Positions 1 through 4,824 of a DNA stretch of 6,228 nt are shown one piece after another; position 1 is the stretch's first letter, and each line of letters begins with the position of its first letter. This DNA is from Peptostreptococcaceae bacterium (GTDB taxonomy: Bacteria > Bacillota_A > Clostridia > Peptostreptococcales > Acidaminobacteraceae), in assembly GCA_013619035.1 (NCBI GenBank), contig JABXKX010000611.1, positions 1 to 6,228 on the forward strand. The letters run 5' to 3'. The notes under the pieces are model-generated. The model saw nothing but the letters and a program-made list of their open reading frames with translations. It was not told the origin of the DNA and did not search any database. The translations under genes and the position numbers were made by a program.

Positions 1-1
1 T

Positions 2-349
2 AGTAGATTGATTAAACAATTAGAGTATAAAAGTAAATTACATGGTATTTATTTTATGATGCAAAATGAATCCTATACTTCAATAGTTTCTGCATTAGAT
101 ATAGAGAAAGTATCTAAAGAATGTGCAGATAACAGTAAAAGAATAAACCGTGGTTTATTTAAATCAACGGCTCAGTTCATCAATGCTGATATCAATGGTA
201 GTCTTAACATCATGCGTAAGTATGACAATTATAAGAATATTCCCAGGCCGGATGCATGCACGAGCAGAAGATGTAGTCTTCGACCAGGGCTAATAATAGA
301 AGTGAGGGGGCTGGTCGCGACAAAGTCGCTGCTCGCCTATGCAACCTAG
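2..349 (+). CDS. tnpB: TnpB (IS605 OrfB-type RNA-guided nuclease), C-terminal part, cut by window edge
   Basis: The frame is open to the window edge, so only the last ~115 codons of a TnpB are visible and the true start lies outside. TnpB proteins are transposon-encoded, omega-RNA-guided DNA nucleases of the IS200/IS605 and IS607 families. The first ~26 residues align without gaps to the second TnpB in this window (LIKQLEYKSKLHGI versus LINMLKYKAEAAGI, then ESYTS in both). RINRGLFKS and the RuvC-III signature INADINGSLNIM follow, with the catalytic Asp in NAD. The zinc-finger cysteines usual between TS and the RuvC-III motif are absent, as in the other copy. After NIMRKY the protein becomes arginine- and proline-rich and unlike TnpB, because the DNA there is GC-rich and folds strongly; this tail probably only reads through the omega-RNA. 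No tnpA is visible. The family call is firm; the exact C-terminus is not. Confidence 0.85.
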   Translation, partial: SRLIKQLEYKSKLHGIYFMMQNESYTSIVSALDIEKVSKECADNSKRINRGLFKSTAQFINADINGSLNIMRKYDNYKNIPRPDACTSRRCSLRPGLIIEVRGLVATKSLLAYAT

Positions 350-455
350 ATAAGGGGTTCCGAGAAAATCCTATAAGATTATTAGTAATCTGAAGTGCCA
401 TTGTACTTAAAGTAGAATGGAAGCGTCTAAAGGACGCATTTCTTGTAGGATTAAT
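233..455 (+). ncRNA. Candidate omega-RNA / structured 3' end of the first tnpB element
   Basis: The segment overlaps the last ~40 codons of tnpB and extends ~105 bases past its stop, the usual place of an omega-RNA scaffold. Bases 241-346 are about 57% GC by hand count in an AT-rich window. The first domain is a four-way junction with no unpaired base at the junction: 261-267/329-335 (CGAGCAG/CTGCTCG) encloses 268-271/277-280, 281-287/311-317 (CGACCAG/CTGGTCG) and 318-321/325-328. An outer 254-257/339-342 pairing extends it. A second domain is closed by a 12-bp stem, 367-378/441-452, with one G-T pair. It holds hairpins 398-406/412-420 (one G-G mismatch) and 423-427/433-437 (GCGTC/GACGC). The element's right end, and so the guide start, would be near 452-460. 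The structure is seen by eye; the omega-RNA identity is inferred from position. The two domains could be separate elements. Confidence 0.55.
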
Positions 456-463
456 CAGCAATC

Positions 464-549
464 ATAGTTAAGTGAATTGATAGATTCTTAAAATATTGGG
501 TAGAAGTAAAAGGAACATAAACTGGAAATATACCAATTTTACTTAGCTA
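464..549 (+). promoter_or_regulatory. Leader of the DJ-1 gene with alternative stems next to the Shine-Dalgarno
   Basis: A long stem pairs 501-511 with 537-549 (TAGAAGTAAAA against TTTTACTT..CTA, 2-nt bulge at 545-546) and contains a small TGG/CCA hairpin (523-525/533-535). An alternative stem pairs 464-472 (ATAGTTAAG) with 542-550 (CTTAGCTAT, one G-T pair) and shares the same 3' strand, so the two exclude each other. Both end directly before AAAGGAG at 551-557. A poor promoter match (TTGATA at 477-482, TAGAAG at 501-506, 18-bp spacing) lies in the same stretch. The pairings are visible; regulation is inference. Confidence 0.25.
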
Positions 550-563
550 TAAAGGAGATCATT

Positions 564-1406
564 ATGAATAAATCATTGATATTTATGACAGGTACCGCTT
601 TAACAGTTGGAATCATTGGTGTCTATTTACCAAAAGCACTCAATAAACTGGGACTACATCCTAATTTTGAGGAACATCCACAAGATTTAACTGGGAAAAA
701 GGCTTTAATAATTACAACTTCTCATGATCGTCTAGGTGATAGCGATAAACTCATCGGTGTTTATGCATCGGAAATGACAGTACCTTATTATCATTTTTTA
801 GACTCAAATATGACTGTAGATTTAGCCAGTATAAAAGGTGGTAGAGTTCCTATAGAACCTAGAAGCATTAAGTATCCTTTATCAACACCATCAGATAGTA
901 GATTTTTAAACGATAAAGTTTTACTGAATAAAGTGGAACACTCAATGTTAATTGATGAGGTGGATTTTCTTGACTATGATATCATCTTCATGGCAGGTGG
1001 ATGGGGAGCAGCATATGATTTAGGTACAAGTGATATCTTAGGGGAAAAACTGACACAAGCCAATGCAGAAGGTATTTTATTAGGGTCTGTATGCCATGGT
1101 GCACTTGGATTTATGAAAGCAAAAGAAACAAATGGAGAACCGCTTGTTAAAGGAAAGAAAATAACAGCTGTTACAGATAAACAAGTTAAAGAACTTAAAG
1201 TCACACAAACACCTATGCATCCAGAAACTGAACTTAGAAATCTAGGGGCTGATTTTCAAAGTCATGTTGCTTTTAAAGATGTGTTTGCAAATTTAGTTGT
1301 TATTGATGGTAATATTGTAACGGGCCAGAATCAAAACGCTGGAGCTGAAACAGCTTATAAGTTAATGATGTTGTTAAAAGAAAAGGACAAACATTTTTTT
1401 GAGTAA
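564..1406 (+). CDS. DJ-1/PfpI superfamily protein (Hsp31-like), N-terminal membrane anchor
   Basis: A 280-residue member of the DJ-1/ThiJ/PfpI class I glutamine-amidotransferase-like superfamily, closest in pattern to the Hsp31 glyoxalase/chaperone branch. The nucleophile elbow is GSVCHGALG with Cys177 and His178. The family's acidic partner is Glu70 in YASEMTVPYY. The oxyanion-side loop is MAGGWGAAYDL (143-153). The typical C-terminal blocks LVKGKKITAVTD (194-205) and VVIDGNIVTGQNQNAG (245-260) are present. Related proteins act on methylglyoxal or glycated proteins, or as chaperones or proteases; which applies here cannot be told. Residues ~4-25 form one hydrophobic segment, so the protein is probably anchored in or exported across the membrane, unlike the usual cytosolic ~230-residue members. 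The ATG start is supported by GGAG at 554-557, 6 nt upstream. It lies alone between two tnpB elements, with no visible intrinsic terminator. Confidence 0.88.
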   Translation: MNKSLIFMTGTALTVGIIGVYLPKALNKLGLHPNFEEHPQDLTGKKALIITTSHDRLGDSDKLIGVYASEMTVPYYHFLDSNMTVDLASIKGGRVPIEPRSIKYPLSTPSDSRFLNDKVLLNKVEHSMLIDEVDFLDYDIIFMAGGWGAAYDLGTSDILGEKLTQANAEGILLGSVCHGALGFMKAKETNGEPLVKGKKITAVTDKQVKELKVTQTPMHPETELRNLGADFQSHVAFKDVFANLVVIDGNIVTGQNQNAGAETAYKLMMLLKEKDKHFFE

Positions 1407-1544
1407 CCGATTGTGAGTGATCGTATTTGTCATTTGAAAATGGAGAGTCATGCGACTGTGGGCACCATTGAAGGCTATGGAGCCAATGATATTCCTAGTT
1501 CTGTACCTTCGGTAAAATTTGTTTTACCAGTAATAAGTGCTTAA
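1407..1544 (+). pseudogene. Unidentified 45-codon C-terminal coding remnant in frame after the DJ-1 stop
   Basis: Directly after the TAA of the DJ-1 gene the same frame stays open for 45 codons to a TAA at 1542-1544. It reads as plausible protein (ESHATVGTIEGYGAND, then PSVKFVLPVISA at the end), with a composition typical of a C-terminal strand region. GTG at 1413 or ATG at 1440 could start it, but neither has a Shine-Dalgarno, so it looks like the tail of a lost gene or a former extension. It ends 8 bases before the terminal hairpin of the neighbouring tnpB element, which suggests that insertion cut or replaced its surroundings. I do not recognise the family. A small hairpin (GGTAAAA 1511-1517 / TTTTACC 1522-1528) lies inside and lacks the T-run of a terminator. 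It may be chance. Confidence 0.35.
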
Positions 1545-1545
1545 T

Positions 1546-1690
1546 GAAAACTCCCCCACTTAGTTAATTTCTATGTAACTCGTATTAACTTGAAGTGGGG
1601 GTTTCTTGTCTCAGTTTCTATGAAACTTTTATAACAAGTGGTGTAGACATGATGGCTTTAAACCCTACACCTCTATCCCATAGCTCATTT
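1546..1690 (-). ncRNA. Candidate omega-RNA and right end of the second tnpB element
   Basis: Reading on the minus strand through the end of tnpB, there is a 7-bp stem (1665-1671 with 1640-1646, GGTGTAG/CTACACC) inside the last codons. A GTTTC/GAAAC hairpin sits on the stop codon (1614-1618 / 1622-1626). A long terminal hairpin follows: CCCCCACTT pairs with AAGTGGGGG (1553-1561 / 1593-1601) and continues as 1562-1568 / 1584-1590, with a 2-nt bulge at 1591-1592 and a 15-nt loop. Such a terminal hairpin fits an IS605-type right end, and a guide would begin just past it (below ~1550). It might also act as a terminator, though no clean T-run follows on either strand. Its sequence and layout differ from the structure after the first tnpB. 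Confidence 0.45.
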
Positions 1691-3033
1691 GCAGCTTCTG
1701 GGACTGCTTTTTTCATGATATTCAGTGCAGCATTAACATCCGCATTGATTATCATATCTTCTTTACTCCTATACAGACCTCTTGAGATTCTTCTTCCTGA
1801 AAACTGGCTCTCAACATGCTCTCCATACACAGGTATATAATCTCCATCTAGAAATGAAGCTTTCGATGTGTAACTTTCTTCTGTGATGATGACCTGAATA
1901 CCGGCTGCTTCAGCTTTGTACTTAAGCATATTTATAAGCATGGCAAAAGGAATGTGAATGAAATTCTGTTTGTCCGATTTTCTTAGTTTTACATTTTTCT
2001 TGAAATCCTGATTTAATCCAATGACTAAAGTACCACAGCTCATGACCAAACATTCTTTTATTATGAGATAAGAAGTCTTATGAAAATAGTCTTTAATCTT
2101 TGAATGTCGTTTTTCATTTAATCTGTTTAGACGTTTAGAAGTAAATTGTCCTTCATTTTTCTTCTTACCTTTTCTCAAGTCTGAATAATACTTACCTCGA
2201 GTCTTGTTGTAATATTGGTTGATAGACTTAACAACAGTGCCTTTAACAATGATAGGACTTTTCTCTACATTGTTTATCATAGTTACAAGGTTGTTTACAC
2301 CTAGATCAATAGAAGCCACATTTTGAGAGGGTAAGATTTCATTATTTATTTCCACAGCAAAAACAAGTTCAAGTAGAATGAAATTAGCTCGTGGCAAAAC
2401 TCTAACTTCTTTTAGATTACCCGACTTAGAGAAATACTTGCTAACATTTAGAGTCTGTTTTGTTTTGGGAAACTTAAGATGAGATGATTTTAGAACACAC
2501 ACTTGATTACTGAGTGTAATCATATGTTTTGTGTTTTTCTTATACTTAGGTATTTTAGGCATTGCTTCATACTTTTCTGGGTGAAGCCTGTAATCTGCTA
2601 TTGCCTCAAAATATGATTTCCAGTTTCTAAAAAGGTTCTTAATGACTTGTTGATTCACTTGTCCTGGTAAAGCATAATAGTCAGGGTGTTTTGTAACCTT
2701 TAAAATACCGTCTAGAAGTTCATAAGTTAAGTAATCATCTTTAGAAAGCTTTTTAAATTCAAGAAAAGCTTTCTTTGTACTATTCTTTTCTAGCTTCTTT
2801 AAATACTTTTCATATCTGACCTGATTCAACAAATCAAGATGATTATTTATATAATCAATTGCTTCAGCTTCATTATCTGACAAATGGACTTTTCGTGTAC
2901 CAGTTAATACTTGTCTATAGTAATAGTTACTTGTATTGTAGAGACGAGTAGATAAGACTGTCATATGATCTAAATAGTCATATAGCCTATGACCCTTCTT
3001 AATACGTATTTGCTGTGTTCTATAAGTAACCAT
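1618..3033 (-). CDS. tnpB: TnpB (IS605 OrfB-type RNA-guided nuclease), full length, zinc-finger-less
   Basis: A 471-residue TnpB, longer than the common ~350-400. The lysine- and tyrosine-rich N-terminal half corresponds to the wedge/REC part. The C-terminal half is a RuvC-like domain: RuvC-I ASIDLGVNNL with Asp243, and RuvC-III INADVNAALNIM with Asp432. Where RuvC-II normally carries a catalytic Glu, this protein has TLVIGLNQDFKKN without one. Two glutamates (385, 386) sit in the conserved ITEESYTSKASFLD motif. Published TnpB surveys describe branches with a rearranged catalytic site, so activity is likely but unproven. The CxxC zinc ribbon is missing. The start is ATG at 3033: CTCC at 3041-3044 (GGAG on the coding strand) lies 7 nt from it, whereas the upstream in-frame GTG (3039) would leave only 1 nt. 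No tnpA is present, so mobility would depend on a transposase elsewhere. A promoter precedes it and a putative omega-RNA overlaps its 3' end. Confidence 0.92.
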   Translation of the reverse strand: MVTYRTQQIRIKKGHRLYDYLDHMTVLSTRLYNTSNYYYRQVLTGTRKVHLSDNEAEAIDYINNHLDLLNQVRYEKYLKKLEKNSTKKAFLEFKKLSKDDYLTYELLDGILKVTKHPDYYALPGQVNQQVIKNLFRNWKSYFEAIADYRLHPEKYEAMPKIPKYKKNTKHMITLSNQVCVLKSSHLKFPKTKQTLNVSKYFSKSGNLKEVRVLPRANFILLELVFAVEINNEILPSQNVASIDLGVNNLVTMINNVEKSPIIVKGTVVKSINQYYNKTRGKYYSDLRKGKKKNEGQFTSKRLNRLNEKRHSKIKDYFHKTSYLIIKECLVMSCGTLVIGLNQDFKKNVKLRKSDKQNFIHIPFAMLINMLKYKAEAAGIQVIITEESYTSKASFLDGDYIPVYGEHVESQFSGRRISRGLYRSKEDMIINADVNAALNIMKKAVPEAANELWDRGVGFKAIMSTPLVIKVS

Positions 3034-3069
3034 AATCACGCTCCATTATTTGCCAACAACTCTAAAATA

Positions 3070-3098
3070 AGTATATCACAACTATATAGTTATAGCAA
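3070..3098 (-). promoter_or_regulatory. Promoter of the second tnpB
   Basis: On the minus strand, TTGCTA (3093-3098) and TATACT (3070-3075) are separated by exactly 17 bp, a good sigma-A pair ending ~37 nt before the ATG. The spacer holds a 12-nt perfect palindrome, AACTATATAGTT (3080-3091), which could be a regulator or transposase contact or simply AT-rich chance. Confidence 0.6.
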
Positions 3099-3119
3099 AC
3101 ACACGTTCTGCGATTGAGA

Positions 3120-3148
3120 TTTTCAACACTACCTACTTTAAGTGAAAA
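3120..3148 (-). repeat. Possible left-end hairpin of the second tnpB element
   Basis: On the minus strand TTTT-CACT pairs with AGTG-(TTG)-AAAA around a 10-nt loop, an imperfect hairpin with a bulge, as is common at IS605-family left ends. The strand CACTTAAAGTA resembles CACTTCAAGTTA of the right-end hairpin. The exact element boundary and target motif cannot be fixed without an empty site. Confidence 0.25.
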
Positions 3149-3288
3149 TAAGAGCATCGTATAAGAAGTTTCTAAAAGATTTAAGACCTTGTCATTCATC
3201 TCCCAGTTTAAGCTTGTTCAGAAAATATTGTAAATATTTTTACCTTTACAAACTTTTAAACAAGGAGTATTCTGACAATAATAGATAA

Positions 3289-3318
3289 AAGATCCTCTTT
3301 CAATTAAAAGAGGATCTT
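3289..3318 (-). terminator. Intrinsic terminator of the dihydrouridine synthase gene
   Basis: A perfect 12-bp stem (AAGATCCTCTTT 3289-3300 / AAAGAGGATCTT 3307-3318) with a 6-nt loop begins 10 bases after the stop codon on the minus strand and is followed by TTTATC. On the plus strand it is followed only by ATTAT, so it mainly serves the minus-strand gene. Confidence 0.75.
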
Positions 3319-3328
3319 ATTATATACA

Positions 3329-4288
3329 TTAAACCGATTCATACCATGAGTTTGTCCCATCAAACATTTGATTAACAGTGTCTAAATAAGCAGCTGTGGT
3401 ACGACTTTTTTTAATTTTTTTCATAAATTTACCACTCGGATCCACATGGATAGACAGATACGTCCAAAATTCTTTCATTTTATCACATAGGTGTTTATCA
3501 CCAGAAAGTATGTTGATATAATGACTAAAAACAGAATCGTGGAATTCTTTTATTTTTTCTATCTTTTGAGTCGTAGGTATGTTGTTGCCTTTTATAGTAG
3601 ACGGTAAAAAAGGATCTCTCAAAGCGCCACGACCTAACATAAAATTATCAATTTTAGGGAAGCGTGCTTGTATTTTTTTGTAATCCTCAAACGTATAAAT
3701 ATCCCCGTTATAAGTCACTTCATGTTTACAAGCTGAGTATAAGGTTTCAAATGCATCCAAATCAACATGACCTGTATATTTTTGTTGACCTGTACGGCCA
3801 TGGATAATCACACCTTTTAAAGGGTAGTCATTAAGTAACTCTACAACCTTCATACCTTCTTCAAGATCATTTAATCCTAGTCGCATTTTGACAGTTAAGT
3901 CATATGAATCATCTTGACACACCTCATCAAGTAATTCTTTTATCATCTCAGGATATGGTAATATCCCTGAACCTTTTTTCTTATTGGTCACCATTGGGAA
4001 AGGACAACCAATATTCCAGTTGATTTCATTGTATCCCATATCGGTAATTTTAGAGGCGAAGTATTTAAAATCCGCGCCATTATTACCAAGCAGTTGAGGG
4101 ACAATATCAAGTTTGTTATCGTTGACTTCTGGTAGAATATCTTTAAATAGTGACAAACTATCTTTTCTCATGCTTGTAGTTGCGATAAATGGTGAATAAT
4201 AGGCATCGATACCACCAAAAATCTCTGCATATAGATTTCTATAATAAGCTAAAGTCATGCCTTGTATTGGTGCTAATGAAAGTTTCAT
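3329..4288 (-). CDS. tRNA-dihydrouridine synthase (Dus family)
   Basis: A 319-residue FMN- and NADPH-dependent enzyme that reduces specific uridines in tRNA loops to dihydrouridine. Signatures run in order: SLAPIQGMT at the N-terminus (FMN-binding strand), PQLLGN (64-69), the catalytic motif NIGCPFPMV with Cys95 as the expected general acid, KMRLG (134-138), IHGRTGQQKYTG (162-173), YNGDI (193-197) and MLGRGAL (217-223), the last three contacting FMN phosphate. A helical C-terminal domain (~240-319) would contact tRNA. Length matches the usual 310-340. The compact N-terminus and NIGCPFPMV resemble DusC-like members more than the DusB branch, but the modified position cannot be assigned. The ATG is supported by GGAG (complement of 4296-4299) 7 nt upstream. 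It is monocistronic, with a promoter at 4327-4355 and a strong terminator. It looks like a housekeeping gene, unrelated to the tnpB element beside it. Confidence 0.93.
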   Translation of the reverse strand: MKLSLAPIQGMTLAYYRNLYAEIFGGIDAYYSPFIATTSMRKDSLSLFKDILPEVNDNKLDIVPQLLGNNGADFKYFASKITDMGYNEINWNIGCPFPMVTNKKKGSGILPYPEMIKELLDEVCQDDSYDLTVKMRLGLNDLEEGMKVVELLNDYPLKGVIIHGRTGQQKYTGHVDLDAFETLYSACKHEVTYNGDIYTFEDYKKIQARFPKIDNFMLGRGALRDPFLPSTIKGNNIPTTQKIEKIKEFHDSVFSHYINILSGDKHLCDKMKEFWTYLSIHVDPSGKFMKKIKKSRTTAAYLDTVNQMFDGTNSWYESV

Positions 4289-4326
4289 AGTTGTGCTCCA
4301 TTTCTGTTTAATAAATATCAGTTACT

Positions 4327-4355
4327 ATTTTAACATAATTGATACCATTTCTTAA
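4327..4355 (-). promoter_or_regulatory. Extended -10 promoter of the dus gene
   Basis: On the minus strand the -10 is TGT-TAAAAT (4327-4335), an extended TGn -10. A weak -35, TTAAGA (4350-4355), lies 17 bp upstream and falls within the palindrome TTCTTAAGAA (4349-4358). The ATG is ~38 nt downstream. Confidence 0.5.
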
Positions 4356-4465
4356 GAAGAATTTATAGTGGACTCGATTAATAGAGCTTTTTTGTCTTAA
4401 TTTTATATACTTATCAGTCATATCGGACCATACGGTTTAATATTTGATTTTATTATATTTAGTAA

Positions 4466-4494
4466 TTGAATCGTTTTCAAATATATGCTATTCT
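4466..4494 (+). promoter_or_regulatory. Promoter of the riboswitch-exporter transcript
   Basis: TTGAAT (4466-4471) is followed after 17 bp by TATTCT (4489-4494), which is preceded by TGC and so forms an extended -10. Transcription would start near 4500, giving a leader of about 325 nt that contains the riboswitch. The rest of the dus-exporter intergenic stretch upstream (4359-4465) is AT-rich and I see no gene in it. Confidence 0.45.
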
Positions 4495-4560
4495 ATATCT
4501 ATTAATTTAATTTGTTAACAGTTTTTCATATGTAAGTATGGCAATCATGTTAATGATCAG

Positions 4561-4655
4561 TAAAACTGAGCAGGCGATGAATCCGTTAATGGATCATGGG
4601 GCCGGGCCGCATTTATGTGGCAGCAGATGAGTAGTTAACACATCTGTGGGACAGT
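4561..4655 (+). promoter_or_regulatory. NiCo (czcD-type) riboswitch aptamer
   Basis: The stretch matches the class nearly base for base: CTGAGCAGGC, then ATGA, a P2 stem, GCCGGGC, a P3 stem, GCAGCAGATGA, a P4 stem and TGTGGGACAG. P1 is 4565-4568/4652-4655 (ACTG/CAGT). P2 is TG(A)ATCC/GGATCA (4578-4584/4591-4596). P3 is GCCGCA/TGTGGC (4606-4611/4616-4621). P4 is CAGATG/CATCTG (4624-4629/4641-4646). The conserved G-rich inter-helix linkers that coordinate Co2+ or Ni2+ in the known crystal structure are intact (GAGCAGGC, GGGACAG). Family members sit before CDF or other metal exporters and turn expression on when Co2+ or Ni2+ binds, which fits the CDF gene downstream. Confidence 0.93.
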
Positions 4656-4681
4656 AAAATGTCCTACAGGTGTTTTTTTTT
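4640..4681 (+). terminator. Riboswitch-controlled intrinsic terminator
   Basis: ACATCTGTGGGACA (4640-4653) pairs with TGTCCTACAGGTGT (4660-4673) through 14 bp with two G-T pairs and a 6-nt loop, followed by nine T (4673-4681). The 5' arm contains the 3' strands of both P4 and P1 of the aptamer, so terminator and metal-bound aptamer exclude each other. This gives an ON switch: no metal, termination; Co2+ or Ni2+, readthrough. Confidence 0.92.
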
Positions 4682-4701
4682 GGACATATACAGATCTATA
4701 A

Positions 4702-4721
4702 AGTATGGCTGAGACCATACT
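4702..4721 (+). promoter_or_regulatory. Hairpin just before the mini-ORF Shine-Dalgarno
   Basis: AGTATGG (4702-4708) pairs with CCATACT (4715-4721) around a 6-nt loop, 3 nt before GGAGGT at 4725-4730. No T-run follows, so it is not a terminator. It could stabilise the 5' region of readthrough transcripts or shape access to the ribosome site. The role is unknown. Confidence 0.35.
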
Positions 4722-4736
4722 AGTGGAGGTGTTGTT

Positions 4737-4757
4737 ATGATATGTCTTATTAGATAA
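4737..4757 (+). CDS. Six-codon mini-ORF in the exporter leader (possible leader peptide)
   Basis: ATG at 4737 opens a six-codon frame (MICLIR) ending with TAA at 4755-4757. GGAGGT (4725-4730) lies 6 nt upstream, as good a Shine-Dalgarno as that of the exporter itself. It lies after the riboswitch terminator and 67 nt before the exporter start, so it would be translated only in readthrough transcripts. It may be a translated leader peptide, or the start of a decayed gene. Only the sequence signals support it; no homologue is recognisable at this length. Confidence 0.35.
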   Translation: MICLIR

Positions 4758-4824
4758 AAGATATAACAGAGTGTTTTGGAAGTTGTTTATTCAGTAAAGA
4801 ATTAATATATTATGGAGGTTTAAT

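Noticed and set aside
268..281. AAGATGTAGTC resembles the S element (P7 strand) of group I introns, raising an IStron.
   Set aside because: No matching R element (GACTA-type) or P3/P8 core is visible in the window, and in known IStrons the intron core lies 5' of the ORFs. The bases are also explained by a local AAGA/TCTT hairpin. The missing upstream part of the element could reopen this.
210..461. 83-codon open frame on the minus strand
   Set aside because: Antisense to the tnpB tail and the structured RNA; no ribosome site and no recognisable family.
974..1204. 76-codon open frame on the minus strand inside the DJ-1 gene
   Set aside because: Shadow of a well-supported gene; low-complexity product and no Shine-Dalgarno.
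1595..1840. 81-codon open frame on the plus strand over the end of the second tnpB
   Set aside because: Shadow of TnpB in reverse; no family features.
3222..3240. AAAATATT/AATATTTT hairpin
   Set aside because: Pure A-T stem in AT-rich spacer; expected by chance and thermally weak.
4426..4433. GACCATAC repeated at 4713-4720
   Set aside because: Single 8-base match; expected by chance over this span, and one copy belongs to a local hairpin.
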